From assembly GCA_949299015.1 (NCBI GenBank), contig CASFYT010000004.1, forward strand, positions 1 to 64,000: a DNA stretch of 64,000 nucleotides. Reading direction: 5' to 3'. The notes below the pieces were generated by a model. It saw only the letters and a program-made list of their open reading frames with translations. It ran no database searches and had not been told where the DNA came from. Source of the DNA: an uncultured Bacillota bacterium. Lineage in GTDB: Bacteria; Bacillota_I; Bacilli_A; RFN20; CAG-288. Of the stretch, positions 17,944 through 25,880 are shown one piece after another (within the stretch, counting starts at the first letter, position 1; each line of letters opens with the position of its first letter). A program made the position numbers and the translations under genes.

Positions 17944-18881
17944 AGAACCTTCCCCACGTTCCCATCCTCCTGGACGAAGTCGCCGCACTCGCCCCGAAAG
18001 GGAAAGCCGTGTATCTCGACTTGACCTTGGGAAGGGCCGGGCACGCCCGGAGGATCCTTGGCCAGCTGGTGGAAGGGAGTCTCTTCATCGGTGTCGACAG
18101 GGACGAGACGGCCATCCGGGAATCCAAGGCGCTGCTTCAGGCGGCGTTCCCGAAGATCGCGATGCACTTCCTGCACTGCGCCGATTCCCAGGCCATCGGA
18201 CGAATCCGTGAATTGGGAATCGCCTCGGCCGACTTCATCCTCATGGACATCGGCGTCTCCTCGCCGCAGTTCGACGATCCGGAACGGGGCTTCTCTTATC
18301 GCTTCGACGGTCCCCTGGACATGCGGATGGACGTCCGACAGGGCCGAACGGCCGCCGACATCCTGAACCAGGCGGACGCCCAGACCCTGGAGACGATCTT
18401 CTCGCGCTATGGGCAATGTCCCTCCAGCCGCCTCGTCGCCCGAAACGTCCTCCTCCGCCGGCGGGAACGACCCTTCCGGACGACGCTGGACTTCGTCGAC
18501 TTCCTCGAGCGGACGCTTCCCTCCTGGGAGAAGAGCCGAAAGGGACATCCCGCGAAGCAGTACTTCCTCGCCCTCCGGTATGCCGTCAACCGCGAACCGG
18601 AGGAATTGGAGGCGACGCTCCAAGAGGCCCTTGACTTCCTCGCTCCTTCCGGTCGCCTCGTCGTCCTCTCCTTCAACTTCCTCGAGGACCGAATCGTCAA
18701 GGAGATGTTCCGCGAGAAGACCCGCCGGAAGTCCCACGACAAGTACCGGGACGGGCCGGACGAGACGATACGATACGAGCTGTTGACCAGGAAACCCATC
18801 GTTCCAACGCCGGAAGAGACGGAAAGGAATCCGCGCTCCAAGAGCGCCATCCTTCGGGCAATCGAAAGGAGGTCGCCATGA
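17940..18881 (+). CDS. rsmH: 16S rRNA (cytosine1402-N4)-methyltransferase RsmH
   Basis: RsmH (MraW) methylates C1402 of 16S rRNA with S-adenosylmethionine. The 313-residue protein begins HVPILLDEV, has a SAM motif I of LDLTLGRAGHARRIL (the common GRGGH is GRAGH here), then FILMDIGVSSPQFDDPERGFSYR, and C-terminal SNF-like LSFNFLEDRIVK followed by NPRSKSA.LRA. It is translationally coupled to mraZ by ATGA and to the next small gene in the same way. Confidence 0.96.
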   Translation: MKNLPHVPILLDEVAALAPKGKAVYLDLTLGRAGHARRILGQLVEGSLFIGVDRDETAIRESKALLQAAFPKIAMHFLHCADSQAIGRIRELGIASADFILMDIGVSSPQFDDPERGFSYRFDGPLDMRMDVRQGRTAADILNQADAQTLETIFSRYGQCPSSRLVARNVLLRRRERPFRTTLDFVDFLERTLPSWEKSRKGHPAKQYFLALRYAVNREPEELEATLQEALDFLAPSGRLVVLSFNFLEDRIVKEMFREKTRRKSHDKYRDGPDETIRYELLTRKPIVPTPEETERNPRSKSAILRAIERRSP

Positions 18882-19096
18882 AAGACAGGCTCACCCGCAC
18901 GAACAGCCGCAAGGCGAGCCACCGACTGAAGAGGACGTGCTTCGGCATCTCCGTCTTTGCCCTTGCCCTCTCGGCGCTGACCCTTTCCCTGTTCCTGACG
19001 AAGACGATCGACTTGAAGGCTCAAAGCCCGACGTATACGGTGCAGGCGGAAGAGCGGATCGAGCCGCCCCAGACCCTGCAGCAGGGCGCCGATTAG
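18878..19096 (+). CDS. Small single-span membrane protein in the ftsL position
   Basis: This 72-residue protein overlaps the rsmH stop by four bases. It has a basic cytoplasmic N-terminus (about 1-23), one TM helix (about 24-44) and a short external tail of about 28 residues. FtsL is expected after rsmH in this cluster and has this topology, but normally also a coiled coil of about 50 residues that is missing here. It may be a truncated or very divergent FtsL. No pbpB or mraY follows; the transcript ends at a terminator. Confidence 0.6.
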   Translation: MKDRLTRTNSRKASHRLKRTCFGISVFALALSALTLSLFLTKTIDLKAQSPTYTVQAEERIEPPQTLQQGAD

Positions 19097-19134
19097 ACCA
19101 GTGGCAGCCTCGGCTGCTTTGATAACCTCCTTTC

Positions 19135-19158
19135 AGGCCAGGAAACTGGCCTCTTTTT
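19135..19158 (+). terminator. Intrinsic terminator of the mraZ operon
   Basis: AGGCCAG (19135-19141), a GAAA loop and CTGGCCT (19146-19152) are followed by TTTTT. It stops the plus-strand mraZ-rsmH unit before the opposing thrS gene. A weaker GCAGCC/GGCTGC hairpin lies at 19103-19116. Confidence 0.88.
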
Positions 19159-19165
19159 CATATCG

Positions 19166-19191
19166 AAAAAAGCCTTCCCCGAAGGGAAGGC
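19166..19191 (-). terminator. Intrinsic terminator of the pyk-ROK-thrS unit
   Basis: On the minus strand GCCTTCCC pairs with GGGAAGGC around a TTCG tetraloop, followed by TTTTTT. It lies 8 bp beyond the thrS stop. Confidence 0.9.
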
Positions 19192-19198
19192 GGAACGA

Positions 19199-21133
19199 CT
19201 AGTTCGGATAGGAGCGACGGGCCTTCTTGGTCCGGATGTCCTTTCTCAGCAGGGAGAGGAATTCGGACAGCGGGACCGTCCTCGTGTCCTTGGCACCGTG
19301 GATTCGATAGGTGACCAGACGAGACTGGGCTTCCTTGGCTCCGACGACCAAGGTATAGCTGACCTTGAGCGTCTGCGAGTCGTGGATGCGATAGGAAAGC
19401 TTCTCGTTGCGATCGTCGACCTTGGAACGGACCTCGTCCTTCTGCAGGAGCTTCTGGATCTCCTGGGCGTAGGCCGCCTGTTCGGCGTCCTCCGGGGCGA
19501 CAGGAAGGATGCGGACCTGTTCGGGGGCGAGCCACGTGGGGAAGGATCCCTTGAAGTTCTCCGTCAGGATTCCGACGAAGCGCTCGATGGAACCGAAGAT
19601 GGCGCGGTGGAGCATGACCGGCTCCTTCTTCTCTCCGTCCTTGTCGATGTAGGTCAGGTGGAAGCGATGGGGAAGCTGCATGTCCAGCTGGATGGTTCCG
19701 CATTGCCACACGCGGTTGAGGGAGTCGCGGAACTTGAAGTCGAGCTTCGGGCCGTAGAAGGCTCCGTCTCCCGGATTGATCTGATACGGGATGTGATTCT
19801 CCTCCAGGCAGAGCTTGAGCTCATCCTCGGCCTTGTTCCAGGTCGAGATCTTTCCGACGTACTTGTCCAGCGGACGCGTCGACAGCTCGATGTGATAGTC
19901 GAGTTCGAAGAGCCGGTAGACGTAGTCGAAGATCTTCAGGAGGCGGCGAATCTCGTCTCCGATCTGGTCGAAGGCGAGGATGACGTGCGCATCGTCCTGG
20001 GTGAAGCAGCGGACGCGGAAGAGTCCGTTGAGGGCACCGCTGGCCTCATGTCGATGGACCAGGCCCAGCTCGGCGTAGCGGATGGGCAGCTCGCGGTAGG
20101 AATGGAGGCTGTTCTGGTAGACGAGCATGGCGCCGGGGCAGTTCATGGGCTTGATGGCGAAGGGCTTCCCGTCGATCTTCGTGATGTACATGTTCTGCTT
20201 GTATTCGCGCCAATGTCCCGACGTCTCCCAGAGCTCGCGGGAAAGCATCTGCGGCGTGCGGACGACCTGGTACTGATTGTCCATCATCAGCTTCCACCAG
20301 AACTCCTCCAGCTGATGCCGCAGGATCATTCCGTTGGGAAGCCAGAAGGGAAATCCCGGACCATAGTCCGAAATCATGAAGAGGCCCATGTCGCGGCCGA
20401 TCTTCTTGTGGTCGCTTTCCTTCCGTTCCTCCAGAAGCTGGAGATAGGCATCCAGGTCGGCCTGGGAGAAGAAGGCCGTTCCATAGATGCGGGTCAGGCT
20501 GTCGTTGTTCTTGTCGCCCTGGAAGTAGCATGCGGATGTCGACATCAGCTTGACGGCCTTGATCTGGCTCGTCGACCTCATATGAGGCCCGAGGCAGAGG
20601 TCGACAAAGTCGCCCTGACGGTAGGCCGAAAGACTCTTGCCATCCTTGGCGAGTTCGTCGATGTGGATGAGCTTGTACTTCTGTCCTGCGAACGTCTGCC
20701 GCGCCTGTTCGCCCGTCAGGTCCTCGCGAACGATGGGGATGTTTTCCTGTATCAGCCTCTTCATCTCGGCCTCGATCCGGGGAAGGTCGTCGCTTTCGCT
20801 CAGCGGACGGCTGAACTTGATGTCGTAGAAGAAGCCCTCCTCCGTCGAAGGACCATAGGCGAACTGAGCCTCCGGGAAGAGGTGGAGGACGGCCTGAGCC
20901 AAAAGGTGGGCGGCGGAGTGTCGAAGGACGGAGAGGGCCTCAGGCGATTTCTTGGTGACGACTTCGAAGGTGCAGCCGTCCGGAAGGACTTCCGCAAGAT
21001 CGAAGAGGTTGCCGTTGACCTTGGCGCAGATGGCCTCCTTTCCGAGGGAAAGGGAGATCGACTTGGCGGCATCCAGGGCCGTGGAACGGTCGGGAAGCTG
21101 CTTCTTGGAATGGTCAGGTAAAACGATATACAT
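19199..21133 (-). CDS. thrS: Threonyl-tRNA synthetase
   Basis: ThrRS (644 aa) charges tRNA-Thr. It has the N-terminal TGS domain (about 1-62), the N2 editing domain with HSAAHLLAQAV, and the class II core with motif 2 (RVRCFTQDDAH) and a C-terminal anticodon-binding domain (about 530-644). The start MYIVLPDHSKKQ at 21133 has AGAAAGAAGG upstream; an ATG seven codons earlier is less likely. It lies 36 bp after the ROK gene and is probably the last gene of the pyk operon. I see no T-box leader in front of it. Confidence 0.97.
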   Translation of the reverse strand: MYIVLPDHSKKQLPDRSTALDAAKSISLSLGKEAICAKVNGNLFDLAEVLPDGCTFEVVTKKSPEALSVLRHSAAHLLAQAVLHLFPEAQFAYGPSTEEGFFYDIKFSRPLSESDDLPRIEAEMKRLIQENIPIVREDLTGEQARQTFAGQKYKLIHIDELAKDGKSLSAYRQGDFVDLCLGPHMRSTSQIKAVKLMSTSACYFQGDKNNDSLTRIYGTAFFSQADLDAYLQLLEERKESDHKKIGRDMGLFMISDYGPGFPFWLPNGMILRHQLEEFWWKLMMDNQYQVVRTPQMLSRELWETSGHWREYKQNMYITKIDGKPFAIKPMNCPGAMLVYQNSLHSYRELPIRYAELGLVHRHEASGALNGLFRVRCFTQDDAHVILAFDQIGDEIRRLLKIFDYVYRLFELDYHIELSTRPLDKYVGKISTWNKAEDELKLCLEENHIPYQINPGDGAFYGPKLDFKFRDSLNRVWQCGTIQLDMQLPHRFHLTYIDKDGEKKEPVMLHRAIFGSIERFVGILTENFKGSFPTWLAPEQVRILPVAPEDAEQAAYAQEIQKLLQKDEVRSKVDDRNEKLSYRIHDSQTLKVSYTLVVGAKEAQSRLVTYRIHGAKDTRTVPLSEFLSLLRKDIRTKKARRSYPN

Positions 21134-21169
21134 GGTAATTGCCTTCTTTCTCAATGACAGAGGCGGAGA

Positions 21170-22048
21170 CTATTTCTCCAGCTCGTGAAGGGCTAGTGCG
21201 GCGGCACCGGCCAGGCCGACATCTTCTTCGAAATGGGCTGAGCGTAGGACGATGGGGTGGAGATGCCAGCAGGCGATGGAGGCGTTGGCGACCTTGACAA
21301 GGTCTTCAAGGTAAATGTCGTGAGCGCGCCACGTCCCTCCGGAGACGGCATAGGCCTCAAGGTTGAAGAGAAGCTGAAGATTCGCAAACCACGTACCCAG
21401 GAGCCGAATCCAGATGTCGTAGATGCGAAGGGCGTTCAGGTCGTGGGCAGCAACGGCATCAAAGAATTCCTTGGCCTTGGAAATGGAGAAGACCTCCATC
21501 TCGCAGAGACGGACGATTCCGTTCCCAGACAGGAGATACTCCGATTCATACATCTTTCCGCGGTACTCCAGAAGGAGTCGTCCTCCCTCCATGGGCGTGT
21601 CGATCATCTCACCGGAATGGACGATTCCCAGACCGATGCCGGAAGAGATCGTGACGAAGGCAGAGTCCGAAAGGCCCTTGTTCGAACCAAATCGATTTTC
21701 AACGTAGGCGGAACAGTTGCCGTCATTGGCAATCCGAATAGGCACATTTGGAAATGCTTTTTGGAAATGGCCAAGGAAGTCATAGCCGTTCTCCAGGCCG
21801 AGATTGCCGCAGCGGCCGACGACATTGTGGCTGACGATGCCGCAGATGGACATGCCGATGGCATCGATGGAGACGTTTGCCGAGGACTGGACCGTGTGAA
21901 TCAGGTCGCACATCCTTTCAGCCAACTGATATCCGTCCCCATGGACGGAGGGAACACGCTCGACCGCAAGGATTTTGAGGTTTTCGTCCATGACAGCGAC
22001 ACGAAGGTTCGTTCCTCCGCAATCAATGGAAATTACGTGCTTAGGCAT
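21170..22048 (-). CDS. ROK-family sugar kinase-like protein
   Basis: The 292-residue protein begins VISIDCGGTNLRVAVMD, the ROK/glucokinase phosphate-binding signature, and has NDGNCSAYVE (catalytic Asp region) and SSGIGLGIV. The ROK zinc motif (CxCGxxGCxE) is absent: the corresponding part reads EGGRLLLEYRGKMYESEYLLSG. It may be a glucokinase or another hexose or amino-sugar kinase. Its position 11 bp after pyruvate kinase suggests a glycolytic role. Confidence 0.8.
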   Translation of the reverse strand: MPKHVISIDCGGTNLRVAVMDENLKILAVERVPSVHGDGYQLAERMCDLIHTVQSSANVSIDAIGMSICGIVSHNVVGRCGNLGLENGYDFLGHFQKAFPNVPIRIANDGNCSAYVENRFGSNKGLSDSAFVTISSGIGLGIVHSGEMIDTPMEGGRLLLEYRGKMYESEYLLSGNGIVRLCEMEVFSISKAKEFFDAVAAHDLNALRIYDIWIRLLGTWFANLQLLFNLEAYAVSGGTWRAHDIYLEDLVKVANASIACWHLHPIVLRSAHFEEDVGLAGAAALALHELEK

Positions 22049-22059
22049 GAGGGACCTCG

Positions 22060-23520
22060 TTAGTCTTCGATGACGCCCTGATCGTTGAGGGAGAGAACCT
22101 TGAGGAAGTTCGTCTTGCCGGCACCGACGGGAGTGCCTCCCGTCAGGATGATCTTGCTTCCTTTCTCCAGTTCGTAGTCCTTGGCGATCTTGAGTGCAAG
22201 GACCTCCATCTCCTCGAGGAACTGAGGGACTTTGTTGACCTGGTAGGGATAGTTTCCGTAGTAGAGCATCGAATGGGCAAGAGCATCACGATCCGAGGAG
22301 ACGACGATGGTCGGGCAGACCGGCCGCGTCTTGCTGATGCGGACGGCGGTGGCACCGGAGACGGAGAAGCAGACGATCAGCTTGGCATTGACCAGCTGAG
22401 CGGTATCCGCAACGGCTGCGGCGATCGCGTCGTTGGTGGTCTTCTTCGAGGAATCGAAGGCCTTGTGGGAAGCGGACTCATAGTCGAATCTCTGCTCCAT
22501 GGTCCTCGCGATCCTCGCCTGCATCTGGACGGCCTGGACCGGATAATCGCCGTTGGCGGACTCGCCCGAAAGCATGACGGCATCGGTTCCTTCCTCGATC
22601 GTCCATGCGACGTCCGAGACTTCGGCACGCGTCGGATAGGGATTGCGAATCATCGAATCGAGCATCTGAGTCGCCGTGATGACCGGCTTTCCGAGCTCCC
22701 GGCACTTCTGAATCATATACTTTTGATAGACAGGGACCATTTCCGGCGGAATCTCGATTCCGAGGTCTCCGCGGGCAATCATGATGCCGTCCGAAGCCTC
22801 GATGATGGAATCCAGGTTCTCGATGGCTTCCGTGTTCTCGATCTTGGAGAAGATCAGGATGTTGTCGCCGCCATTCTCGTGGAAGAGACGGCGGATTTCC
22901 TCGACGTCCTTGACGCTGCGGATGAAGGAGGCGGAGCAGATGTCGACATGGTTCTTGCAGCCGAAGATCAGATCGGCCTTGTCCTGTTCGGAGAGATAGT
23001 CCATCGTCAGGTGCGCACCGGGGCAGTTGACGCCGCGGCGGTCCTTGCAGACGTGGTCGTTGAGGACTTCCATGATGAGTTCCTTCTTTTCCTCGTCCTT
23101 GCCGATGCAGCGCATCTCGAGGTTGCCATCGTCAAGACGGATATCCGATCCGACAGCGACATCGTTGTAAAGGCTGGTATAGGTGACGCCGAAGGCCGTC
23201 TTGTTTCCGATCCTCTCGGTGCCCATGTAGATGCGAACTTCGTCGCCCGCATGGAATTCGGCCTTTCCGCCCTCGAACTTGCCTGTCCGGATTTCCGGTC
23301 CCTTCGTGTCGAGGCAGATGGGGATGATGATATTCTCCTCTTTCTCGATTTCGCGGAGAGTCAGGATTTTTCCGAGTTGCTCCTCATGGTCGCCGTGGCT
23401 GAAGTTCAGTCGCATGCAGGTCATACCGTTGCGAAGAAGTTCCCTCAGGGTCTCCTTGTTTTGGCTGGAAGGGCCGATGGTGCAGACAATCTTCGTCTTC
23501 TTGTCGATTCTGTAGTTCAT
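22060..23520 (-). CDS. pyk: Pyruvate kinase
   Basis: Pyruvate kinase converts phosphoenolpyruvate and ADP to pyruvate and ATP. The 486-residue protein has KIVCTIGPSS, MRLNFSHGDHEE, the active-site segment IMIARGDLGIEIPPE, and TATQMLDSMI with AEVSDVAWTIEEGTDAVMLSGE. It lacks the extra C-terminal PEP-utiliser domain found in Bacillus pyruvate kinases. GGAGAGAG precedes the ATG. It is the first gene of pyk-ROK-thrS, so glycolysis and tRNA charging share a transcript. Confidence 0.97.
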   Translation of the reverse strand: MNYRIDKKTKIVCTIGPSSQNKETLRELLRNGMTCMRLNFSHGDHEEQLGKILTLREIEKEENIIIPICLDTKGPEIRTGKFEGGKAEFHAGDEVRIYMGTERIGNKTAFGVTYTSLYNDVAVGSDIRLDDGNLEMRCIGKDEEKKELIMEVLNDHVCKDRRGVNCPGAHLTMDYLSEQDKADLIFGCKNHVDICSASFIRSVKDVEEIRRLFHENGGDNILIFSKIENTEAIENLDSIIEASDGIMIARGDLGIEIPPEMVPVYQKYMIQKCRELGKPVITATQMLDSMIRNPYPTRAEVSDVAWTIEEGTDAVMLSGESANGDYPVQAVQMQARIARTMEQRFDYESASHKAFDSSKKTTNDAIAAAVADTAQLVNAKLIVCFSVSGATAVRISKTRPVCPTIVVSSDRDALAHSMLYYGNYPYQVNKVPQFLEEMEVLALKIAKDYELEKGSKIILTGGTPVGAGKTNFLKVLSLNDQGVIED

Positions 23521-23573
23521 GATCTCTCTCCTTTTCGAGTCAGAATGGCGTCAAGCATAACGAACAGGAACGG

Positions 23574-23579
23574 ATTATA
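23574..23579 (-). promoter_or_regulatory. Candidate -10 box of pyk promoter
   Basis: A perfect TATAAT reads on the minus strand about 54 bp ahead of the pyk start, in an A+T-rich stretch (23571-23593). No convincing -35 box is visible at 17 bp. The pyk-dnaB divergent gap (23521-23690) holds only this and the dnaB promoter. Confidence 0.4.
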
Positions 23580-23674
23580 CATATAATTTTATAGAAGAAG
23601 GGCACCGAAAAATCAATGCTTCCGAGCAGGCGCGAAACTTTTTCCTTTCCGAAAACAGAGATTCCTTGTTGCAA

Positions 23675-23683
23675 TGGTATAAT
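23675..23683 (+). promoter_or_regulatory. Extended -10 promoter of dnaB, leaderless
   Basis: TGG directly before TATAAT (23678-23683) makes an extended -10. Only seven bases separate it from the dnaB ATG at 23691, so transcription would begin at or within one base of the start codon. No Shine-Dalgarno sequence is possible. Confidence 0.65.
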
Positions 23684-23690
23684 AGACGAT

Positions 23691-24878
23691 ATGGAAAGAA
23701 TCGAGAAAGACGCTTTCTTCAGCGTTCACACAAGGCTGACGCTCTCAAAGACCGACGAGGAAGTCCTCTCTCTGCTCTATCTTCCCATCGTCAAGGGACC
23801 GGCCTATGCCCTGTATCATCATCTGCTTTCCCTTGCCCGAATGGAGGAGTCGGGGTACGAACGCTTCGACGAACTTTTCGTCGACATGGAACTTGAGGAG
23901 CATTCCCTTCTTCAGGCATTTTGTCGCCTCGAAGCCATTGGACTCTTGGAAAGCTATCGTCGGGAGCAAAACGGAATCGTCTATTACATTCTCGTTCCTT
24001 TTCCGCCTGCGACCCCCAAGAAGTTCTTCGCGGATGTCGCGCTAAGCCGTCTCCTCGCTCAGAACCTTGGTGGAAAGAGATTCCAACGGATCCGGTTCTC
24101 CTTCTCGGAAGGGGAAAGGATGCCCCTGGGGTATCAGCGGACGACGACGAGCTTTTCGGATGTCTACGCCTTGGAACCAAATCCGGCGGAGGAGAGCGGA
24201 AGCGAGGAGATCGAGGAAAAGAATTATCGTTCCGTTGTCCAATTCGATTGGAACGACATGCTCTCCCTCCTCGAAGCAACGGAGCAGAGGGCCGTGACGC
24301 CCGCGAAAGATCCGATCGTCGAGCTTTCCGCACTCTACGGAATCTCCGAGGGGGATGCCGCCGAATTGATTCGTAAGAACATCGACACCGCCGGAACGTT
24401 TTACATCGAAGGGTTCCGCAAGGACGTTCGTCAATACCATCGATTCCAGAATCCGACATCCCCGTCCCGAATCGGCTCTGGGTCGAAGAACCGTCTCGCC
24501 AGGCAGCTGGAGGAGCTGACGCCGCAACGCTATCTCGCCAATCGCCTGGAGACGTCTCCCGCCCCGTTCATGCTCGACTTCGTCGAACACCTTTCCCACG
24601 ACATGGGGATGAGCAATCCTCTCATCAATGCCGCCCTGGAATACTCCTTCCGCAAGACCAAGGGTCGATTCGTCGATTCCTATATCGAGAAGGTCTGCTA
24701 CACGCTGAAGGCCAACAAGGTCCGGACCAGCTACGACGCCTTGGTTCTTTTGATGGAACAGGACTATGACAGAAACGCAACGACAAGAAAGAAAAAGAAG
24801 ATTGAGAAAAGAGAGGAGGAAACGACCTCTGAGGATGATGAGAGGATTTCGGCTTTGGAAGAGGAACTGAGAATATGA
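23691..24878 (+). CDS. dnaB: Replication-initiation protein DnaB (helicase-loading, DnaD/DnaB family)
   Basis: This is the Bacilli-type DnaB, a helicase co-loader acting at oriC and the membrane, not the replicative helicase. The 395-residue protein has an N-terminal winged-helix region (KTDEEVLSLLYLPIVKGPAY) and a C-terminal DnaD-like domain (about 270-375), ending in a charged Lys/Glu tail. It precedes dnaI with an ATGA overlap, as in Bacillus dnaB-dnaI. The start follows a promoter at leaderless distance; longer in-frame starts upstream would overlap that -10 box. Confidence 0.88.
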   Translation: MERIEKDAFFSVHTRLTLSKTDEEVLSLLYLPIVKGPAYALYHHLLSLARMEESGYERFDELFVDMELEEHSLLQAFCRLEAIGLLESYRREQNGIVYYILVPFPPATPKKFFADVALSRLLAQNLGGKRFQRIRFSFSEGERMPLGYQRTTTSFSDVYALEPNPAEESGSEEIEEKNYRSVVQFDWNDMLSLLEATEQRAVTPAKDPIVELSALYGISEGDAAELIRKNIDTAGTFYIEGFRKDVRQYHRFQNPTSPSRIGSGSKNRLARQLEELTPQRYLANRLETSPAPFMLDFVEHLSHDMGMSNPLINAALEYSFRKTKGRFVDSYIEKVCYTLKANKVRTSYDALVLLMEQDYDRNATTRKKKKIEKREEETTSEDDERISALEEELRI

Positions 24879-25831
24879 GCAACGGAGAAATGCCAAAGAA
24901 GGTTTCGGATACGTCCGTCGGCCGAGGAGAGATTGAGATTCCGGAACAGGACGTCCAGCGCCTTTCGAATGAAGTCGAATCGCGGCTGTCACGCGATTTG
25001 CGGTCGTCCGCCCGAATCCATGCGCTCATGAAGACGGAGAACACCTTCCGAAACTCCCTCGGAGACCTCTATGAATACCTCCAGGACCTTGATGAGTGCC
25101 AACAATGCGGCGGGACCCTTTCCACCTGCGCAAAGAGAAGGACGGGCTATCGCCTCGTCCCCACCTATGACGAAGACCGGGATCAGGTCCGCCTTTTGAG
25201 CCAGCCCTGTCCTCTTCAACTGGAACTTGAAGAGTCCCTTTCGCACATCGATCCCTGGACGATGGCGGGCGGTGAGATCTACCGCCATGCCTTGGCACTA
25301 CAGGACCTTGTCCACGACGAACCTGACCGTCGGGATGTCGTCCAGGCCTTTCGTCATGTTCTCAAGGTCTTCGATGACTTTCGACACGGCCTTCCGATAC
25401 GCGGTTTTCTCTTCACGAGCCTGAAGCCGACGTCCTATCCACTGGATCTCCTTGCCTTCTCATGCTACCTGTTTGCCCGTCAGAAGATTTCCTGTTCGTT
25501 CGTGTCCCTGTCCTTCCTCGCCGACGTCACTAGCGCCAACTATGACACTCGGCGCCTCGCTCTCCTCGACCATCAGGCAATCTGCCGGGTTCCGGCCCTG
25601 TTCCTGATGGACGTCGACGTTCTCCCGAACACCTTCCGCCCGGAGGTTGCCACGGCCCTCGAGCAGCTCATCGACTCTCGTCGTGCGGAAGGAAAGGTCA
25701 CCTTCGCGACATCCACGCAAAGGAAGCCTTCCTCCGCCCTCCGCCTCGCCCTGCGCGGCAGGGACGGCGCATCCTCCCGCGCCGATGCCTTGGAGGAGAT
25801 GATGACGCCCATCGTGCTTCGGGACTTTTGA
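24875..25831 (+). CDS. dnaI: DnaI-like primosomal protein without P-loop
   Basis: DnaI loads the replicative helicase using an AAA+ domain. This 318-residue protein has the N-terminal zinc module (C75, C78, C85 and C112 as likely ligands) and the fold order of DnaI, and it follows dnaB directly. The Walker A site is lost: where GxxGxGKT is expected (about 181-188) the sequence is TSLKPTSY. Walker B is also altered (ALFLMDVD at 241-248). It could still act as a structural helicase adaptor. The identity rests on the zinc module, position and residual similarity. Confidence 0.7.
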   Translation: MSNGEMPKKVSDTSVGRGEIEIPEQDVQRLSNEVESRLSRDLRSSARIHALMKTENTFRNSLGDLYEYLQDLDECQQCGGTLSTCAKRRTGYRLVPTYDEDRDQVRLLSQPCPLQLELEESLSHIDPWTMAGGEIYRHALALQDLVHDEPDRRDVVQAFRHVLKVFDDFRHGLPIRGFLFTSLKPTSYPLDLLAFSCYLFARQKISCSFVSLSFLADVTSANYDTRRLALLDHQAICRVPALFLMDVDVLPNTFRPEVATALEQLIDSRRAEGKVTFATSTQRKPSSALRLALRGRDGASSRADALEEMMTPIVLRDF

Positions 25832-25880
25832 TGGACAAAAGGCCTCTCCGCCGGCAAGAGTAGGTGGAGGTGGATGTTCT

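Noticed and set aside
19298-21121. Long plus-strand frame opposite thrS
   Set aside because: It is a shadow of thrS. The protein is rich in Val/Asp/Leu repeats with no recognisable domain.
22273-23586. Long plus-strand frame opposite pyk
   Set aside because: It is a shadow of pyruvate kinase, with no plausible ribosome-binding site or domain.
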